From the NCBI GenBank assembly GCA_018364485.1, contig JAGZLX010000020.1:1-26456 (forward strand): DNA of 26,456 nt, given 5' to 3'. The stretch comes from Granulicatella adiacens. GTDB taxonomy: Bacteria > Bacillota > Bacilli > Lactobacillales > Aerococcaceae. Both the position numbers and the translations under genes were made by a program. The notes under the pieces are model-generated. The model was not told the origin of the DNA. It worked only from the letters and a program-made list of their open reading frames with translations, and did no database searches. Shown here in pieces: positions 23,057-26,456 of this stretch. Every line of letters starts with the position of its first letter. The first letter of the stretch is position 1.

Positions 23057-23752
23057 TTATTTAGTGGCTTTTTTCTCTAAATAGTCACCGATAGCTTGGC
23101 AGGTGAAGACGATGATTAACATGATAATTGTGGCTACCACGATTACGTCTCCTTGGAATCGGTTATAACCACGTGAGATAGCTACGTTACCGATACCGCC
23201 GGCACCAAACGCTCCGGCCATGGTTGTTAAACCAATTAAGCTGATAATTGTTAGTGAGCTTGCACGAATTAAGCTTGGCAAGCCTTCTTTTAAGTACACG
23301 CGGAAGATAATTTCTAGCGGTGTACATCCCATTGCTTCACTCGCTTCGATAACCCCTTTATCTACTTCGGTCAACGCTAATTGCACTTGACGAGAGTAGA
23401 ATGGAACGGTTGCGAATACTAGCGGAACGATAGCTCCTGGAATACCAATGGTTGTTCCTACGATTGCACGAGTCACTGGAATCAGTAACATGGCAAGGAT
23501 GATAAATGGAATCGAACGGAATAAGTTCACCACTTTATCAAGCACCAAGTACAATCCTTTATTTTCAAGGATGTTCCCTTCACGTGTTACAACCAGTGTC
23601 ACACCTAAGGCAATTCCTAAGATACCCGCGATTAAACCTGTTAACCCAACCATGATTAATGTATCAAAGGTTGCTTTTTGAATTTCCAACCATACTTTAG
23701 CATCGATGTTTGGGAACCAAGTTTTAAAATCAATAAAGGCTAATAAATTCAT
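23057..23752 (-). CDS. metI: Methionine ABC transporter permease
   Basis: 231 residues with about five membrane helices. It forms the methionine channel with MetN bound on the inside. The coupling EAA-type loop is at about 136-160 (EASEAMGCTPLEIIFRVYLKEGLPS). The start is the ATG that follows GGGAGG by 8 bases; an in-frame GTG three codons earlier (23761) would overlap metN. The ATG lies 1 base past the metN stop codon, so translation is coupled. It is followed by the repeat array rather than directly by metQ. Confidence 0.95.
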   Translation of the reverse strand: MNLLAFIDFKTWFPNIDAKVWLEIQKATFDTLIMVGLTGLIAGILGIALGVTLVVTREGNILENKGLYLVLDKVVNLFRSIPFIILAMLLIPVTRAIVGTTIGIPGAIVPLVFATVPFYSRQVQLALTEVDKGVIEASEAMGCTPLEIIFRVYLKEGLPSLIRASSLTIISLIGLTTMAGAFGAGGIGNVAISRGYNRFQGDVIVVATIIMLIIVFTCQAIGDYLEKKATK

Positions 23753-23753
23753 C

Positions 23754-24860
23754 TTAGGCACCTCCCTTTTCTTCTAAGACTTCTACTGAAACGCCTTGTC
23801 CTTTAATGTAAGAAAGTGCACTCTCGATGCTTGCTTGTTCACCAGATAGACCAACCAATAATGTTCCTACTGGAGTTTCTTGGATGATTTCTACGTTGGC
23901 GAATAAGATGTTCGCTGCTACTTGGAATTGTGTCGATAATTTCGTAATCAACGGTTCCCCTGTTGAAGCACCGACGAATGAAATTTTCACTAAGTAATCT
24001 CCATCCTTCAGATTCAATAACTGTTCGTGTGAGAGAACTGTTTCAATTCCTTGGTTGATATGAGTAGCTGTATCGATAAAGTCTTTCGTTAAGTTGCGTT
24101 GTGGATTTGTAAAGATATCAAGCACTGTTCCTTGCTCAATCACTTCACCATCTTCCATTACGGCAACCTTATTACAAATTTCTTTAACGACTTGCATCTC
24201 ATGCGTGATAATCACAATCGTAATTCCTAATTGCTCGTTTACCTTCTTCAACAACTCTAAGATTGAGTATGTTGTTTTAGGGTCAAGCGCACTTGTCGCT
24301 TCGTCACAGAGCAATACATCTGGGTCATTGGCTAACGCACGGGCAATCGCCACACGTTGTTTTTGTCCCCCAGAGAGTTGGCTTGGATAGCTATTTGCCT
24401 TATCTTCAAGACCAACGAGTTGTAAGAGAGAATCAACTTTCTCTTTAATTTCCTGTTTAGTTAACTTCACCAATTTTGGTTCCGCGGTTGGATCAACAGC
24501 TGTTTCCCCTTCTTCCACTAGCGGTTTCTTCGCTTTTTTCAGCGGGAAAGCCACATTGTCAAAGACGCTTAACGTATTCATTAAGTTGAAGTGTTGGAAA
24601 ATCATCCCAATTTTCTTACGTGCGTCACGCAATTCATTTGGTTTCAATTTCAATAAATCGATGCCATTGACTTCAACTGTTCCGCTTGTTGGACGTTGAA
24701 GTAAGTTAATGGTACGAACTAGAGTACTTTTACCAGCACCACTATATCCGATAATTCCATAGATATCCCCGTCTTCCACATCGACAGAAACATTTCGAAC
24801 GGCTTTTACGACTTTCTTGCCTTGCGTAAAGGTCACGTCGATATTTTCTAATTTAATCAT
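23754..24860 (-). CDS. metN: Methionine ABC transporter ATP-binding protein
   Basis: 368 residues. Walker A GYSGAGKS at 38-45, Q-loop in MIFQHFNL, signature LSGGQKQR at 162-169, Walker B VLLCDEATS at 182-190, and a C-terminal NIL regulatory domain from about 290 that senses methionine in relatives. About 25 extra, partly acidic residues (near 110-135, KPLVEEGETAVDPTAEP) lie between the Q-loop and the signature, longer than in most MetN. The start is set by an AAGGAG site 5 bases upstream of MIKLENIDVTF; the upstream open frame is leader RNA. It is the first gene after the T-box. Confidence 0.97.
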   Translation of the reverse strand: MIKLENIDVTFTQGKKVVKAVRNVSVDVEDGDIYGIIGYSGAGKSTLVRTINLLQRPTSGTVEVNGIDLLKLKPNELRDARKKIGMIFQHFNLMNTLSVFDNVAFPLKKAKKPLVEEGETAVDPTAEPKLVKLTKQEIKEKVDSLLQLVGLEDKANSYPSQLSGGQKQRVAIARALANDPDVLLCDEATSALDPKTTYSILELLKKVNEQLGITIVIITHEMQVVKEICNKVAVMEDGEVIEQGTVLDIFTNPQRNLTKDFIDTATHINQGIETVLSHEQLLNLKDGDYLVKISFVGASTGEPLITKLSTQFQVAANILFANVEIIQETPVGTLLVGLSGEQASIESALSYIKGQGVSVEVLEEKGGA

Positions 24861-24910
24861 GTGTTCTCCTTTCTTTTCTTCAAACAAAAATCGTCCCCTC
24901 ACTAACATGG

Positions 24911-25158
24911 GTTAGCAAAAGGACGAGTCAAATTCTCGTGTTACCACCTTTGTTTATAGTATTCTCACAAATACTATCTCCGTCTGTTTCAATCAAAACA
25001 GAAAGCTGTATCGGGCTTACCCGTAATCGCCTAATCATTCAACGATTAACACTCCGAGGCCATCTTCAAAGCTTCCACTCATGTCTCTTTTCACCAACCG
25101 AGACTCTCTACTGAAAAGTTCCACTTTTACTCTTCTCATCAACGTGTCTTATAAACAT
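24911..25158 (-). ncRNA. T-box leader, methionine-specific
   Basis: The leader of the metNIQ operon has the T-box AAAGGTGGTAACACGAG (plus positions 24935-24951), which pairs with the NCCA end of uncharged tRNA, and a competing terminator ACGAG/CTCGT (24923-24939) followed by CCTTTTG. Stem I shows GAGAGTCTCGGTTGGTG, then the specifier ATG (25080-25082) in GAGACATGAGTGG. ATG as specifier means tRNA-Met, which fits the genes controlled: low methionine gives read-through and transporter expression. Confidence 0.9.
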
Positions 25159-25164
25159 GTTAAT

Positions 25165-25193
25165 AGGATACCAACAAACCACCTTCTAGTCAA
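25165..25193 (-). promoter_or_regulatory. Promoter of the metNIQ operon
   Basis: Minus-strand TTGACT (25188-25193) and TATCCT (25165-25170) spaced by 17 bases, with the transcription start expected near 25158, just before the T-box stem I. Confidence 0.8.
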
Positions 25194-25227
25194 TTAACAC
25201 TTTTTTATTGCCGGTTATAACTTTTGG

Positions 25228-25256
25228 TTATATCTGTTTTAAAACTACTATATAAT
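25228..25256 (+). promoter_or_regulatory. Possible promoter of the tehB-like gene
   Basis: Perfect TATAAT at 25251-25256; TTATAT at 25228-25233 with a 17-base spacer is a weak -35. TACAAT further downstream (in CTTGTACAATG) is an alternative -10. Confidence 0.4.
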
Positions 25257-25324
25257 AGCTAATATTTTTCTAGCCTTTCATTTTCTTGTACAATGAGAAT
25301 GACAACCTCGAAAGGAGCTTTCTT

Positions 25325-26185
25325 ATGGAGCACGAATTAATTCCTTATAAAACAATGCCGACTTGGACGGCAGAAACATTACCAGAGCCGTTTAGAAAAA
25401 TGCATAATACAAAAGTGGGTACTTGGGCACACCTTACGATTTTAGAAGGCGCGCTTACCTTCTATGAACTCGATGAGGACGGAAATGTTTTAGCCCAGCA
25501 TCTCTTTACAAAAGATTCCGAGATTCCATTCGTCGAACCTCAAGCTTGGCACCGCGTTTCTCCAGCAAGCGATGACTTGAAATGTTATCTTACTTTCTAT
25601 TGTACGCCTGAAGATTATTTTGCTAAAAAATACGACCTCACACGTACACACTCAGAAGTGATTGAGGCAACACCGAAGTTCCCAAAAGGAAAGGTGCTCG
25701 ACCTTGGAAGTGGCGAAGGACGAAACAGCTTGTACTTGGCGAAAAAAGGCTTCGATGTGACTTCGCTCGACATCAACTCGATGAGCCTTGCGAAATTAGC
25801 ACAGATTGCGGAAGCAGAAGGGCTTGATATCGATATTCAACCTTATAATATTGAGAGTGCAGATATTCCTGGAGGTCTCTATGACGTCATTATTTCAACA
25901 GTGGTACTAATGTTCTTAGATCCGTATGCAATTCCAGATGTGATTGAAAATATGCAATCACACACTGCACCTGGTGGATTCAACCTCATCGTGGCGGCCA
26001 TGTCGACAGAAGACGCGCCATGTCCAGTGAACTTCCCTAAGACTTTTGCAAGTGGCGAATTGAAAGACTACTACGCTGGTTGGACATTGCATAAATATAA
26101 TGAAGACTTTGGCCAACTGCATAAAACAGACGAAAACGGCAATCGTATTAAGATGAGATTTGTGACCATGTTGGCACAAAAGTAA
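25325..26185 (+). CDS. tehB: TehB-like SAM-dependent methyltransferase with N-terminal DUF1971 domain
   Basis: 286 residues. Residues 1-100 form the cupin-like DUF1971 domain (WAHLTILEGALTFYELDEDG...PQAWHRVSP), and 110-286 the methyltransferase, with SAM motif I VLDLGSGEGRN at 124-134 and a conserved DVIISTVVLMFL segment. This fusion is the long TehB form known from Haemophilus and streptococci, linked to tellurite resistance by methylation; the physiological substrate is unknown. The start was chosen for an AAAGGAG site 7 bases upstream; the frame opens earlier (25286) without a good site. It is divergent from metNIQ. Use of SAM gives a loose functional link to methionine supply. Confidence 0.92.
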   Translation: MEHELIPYKTMPTWTAETLPEPFRKMHNTKVGTWAHLTILEGALTFYELDEDGNVLAQHLFTKDSEIPFVEPQAWHRVSPASDDLKCYLTFYCTPEDYFAKKYDLTRTHSEVIEATPKFPKGKVLDLGSGEGRNSLYLAKKGFDVTSLDINSMSLAKLAQIAEAEGLDIDIQPYNIESADIPGGLYDVIISTVVLMFLDPYAIPDVIENMQSHTAPGGFNLIVAAMSTEDAPCPVNFPKTFASGELKDYYAGWTLHKYNEDFGQLHKTDENGNRIKMRFVTMLAQK

Positions 26186-26310
26186 GGATGTGAGAAAAAG
26201 CGTTTAGAGACGATGACGGTTCGAACTTTGCCGTAAGCGACTTGAAAAGTCGCGCGGACAAAGCGAGAAAGGCTTGAGTCTCTGCTTTTTCGAACTCAAC
26301 TACACAGGAT
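26186..26310 (+). repeat. Structured repeat, long unit R6
   Basis: 125 bases immediately after the tehB stop. Sense strand begins GGATGTGAG and ends CTCAACTACACAGGAT, the reverse complement of the R1-R5 boundary motifs. Stems: 26194-26201 with 26284-26291 (8 bp), 26206-26211 with 26278-26283, 26226-26230 with 26259-26263, 26231-26233 with 26255-26257, and 26237-26243 with 26247-26253 closing a GAA loop. It has no open frame of note. Confidence 0.85.
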
Positions 26311-26313
26311 ACA

Positions 26314-26347
26314 AAAAAGGACATCAGCAAATGCTGATGTCCTTTTT
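26314..26347. terminator. Bidirectional terminator between tehB and the next, unseen gene
   Basis: Perfect 16-bp arms AAAAAGGACATCAGCA and TGCTGATGTCCTTTTT with an AA loop. The A/T ends serve both strands. It sits exactly between repeats R6 and R7, which point towards it from either side. Confidence 0.92.
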
Positions 26348-26348
26348 G

Positions 26349-26456
26349 CTCACATCCTGTAGTTGAACTCGGGCTCACAGGACTGACGTCCACTTCCTGA
26401 TATGTCCGCACGACTCGTTCCGAGTCCCTTGCGGCATATCAGTCCAGTGTTTCAGT
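26349..26456 (-). repeat. Structured repeat, long unit R7 (runs off the window)
   Basis: Opens on the plus strand with CTCACATCCTGTAGTTGAAC, the family boundary. Stems: 26382-26386 with 26452-26456, 26398-26404 with 26435-26441 (7 bp), 26406-26410 with 26430-26434, and 26412-26417 with 26421-26426 closing a 3-base loop. It shares CGTCCACTTCC and GTCCAGTG with R5, and TCCGC.CGACT and CGGCA with R6. Its orientation suggests that it belongs to a minus-strand gene to the right of the window. Confidence 0.8.

Noticed and set aside
24861..24908. Longer MetN start
   Set aside because: The extra residues overlap the ribosome binding site and T-box tail; MIKLENIDV is the standard MetN beginning.
25286..25324. 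Longer start for the tehB-like protein
   Set aside because: No ribosome binding site upstream; the extra residues include the AAAGGAG site of the chosen start.
26186..26310. tRNA-like element in R6 because of GGTTCGAAC
   Set aside because: There is no acceptor, D or anticodon arm around it; the sequence is explained by the longer nested hairpin shared with R5 and R7.

Overview
The window looks like chromosomal DNA from a low-GC Gram-positive bacterium of the order Lactobacillales. The str and S10/spc ribosomal operons have Firmicutes order. S12 carries the long Gram-positive N-terminal region, S14 is the short zinc-ribbon type, and dlt genes, a T-box and AAGGAGG-type ribosome binding sites are present. 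A Carnobacteriaceae-like genus such as Granulicatella is my guess, not something proved here.

Positions 1-12842, all on the minus strand, hold the translation block. Read in its own direction this is rpsL-rpsG-fusA-tuf (str operon), then rpsJ-rplC-rplD-rplW-rplB-rpsS-rplV-rpsC-rplP-rpmC-rpsQ-rplN-rplX-rplE-rpsN-rpsH-rplF-rplR (S10 plus the first part of spc; rplR runs off the left edge). The str operon, tuf and rpsJ each have a recognisable promoter. A hairpin terminator follows fusA and another follows tuf.

Positions 13104-14141 hold a small accessory block: a DUF2922 gene and a two-gene cassette that looks like a toxin-antitoxin system. The cassette has a double palindromic operator. The block is bounded by two copies, 38/39 identical and exactly 999 bp apart, of a long palindrome. 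Then follow fba (class II aldolase), a pair of overlapping reading frames that may be one frameshifted membrane-protein gene, and on the plus strand a CapA-like protein that converges on dltA-dltB-dltC. No dltD or dltX is seen in this locus.

Positions 20575-25193 (minus) hold a methionine-uptake operon: promoter, T-box leader with an ATG (Met) specifier, metN, metI, metQ, and downstream an M20 amidohydrolase. A tehB-like methyltransferase gene diverges from it on the plus strand.

The most interesting content is non-coding. A modular family of structured repeats fills the metI-metQ spacer (five units) and both sides of the bidirectional terminator after tehB (two units). The three long copies fold into the same multi-stem hairpin with different but compensating stem sequences, keep short invariant motifs, and the six whose orientation can be judged against a flanking gene all lie in the same orientation relative to transcription.
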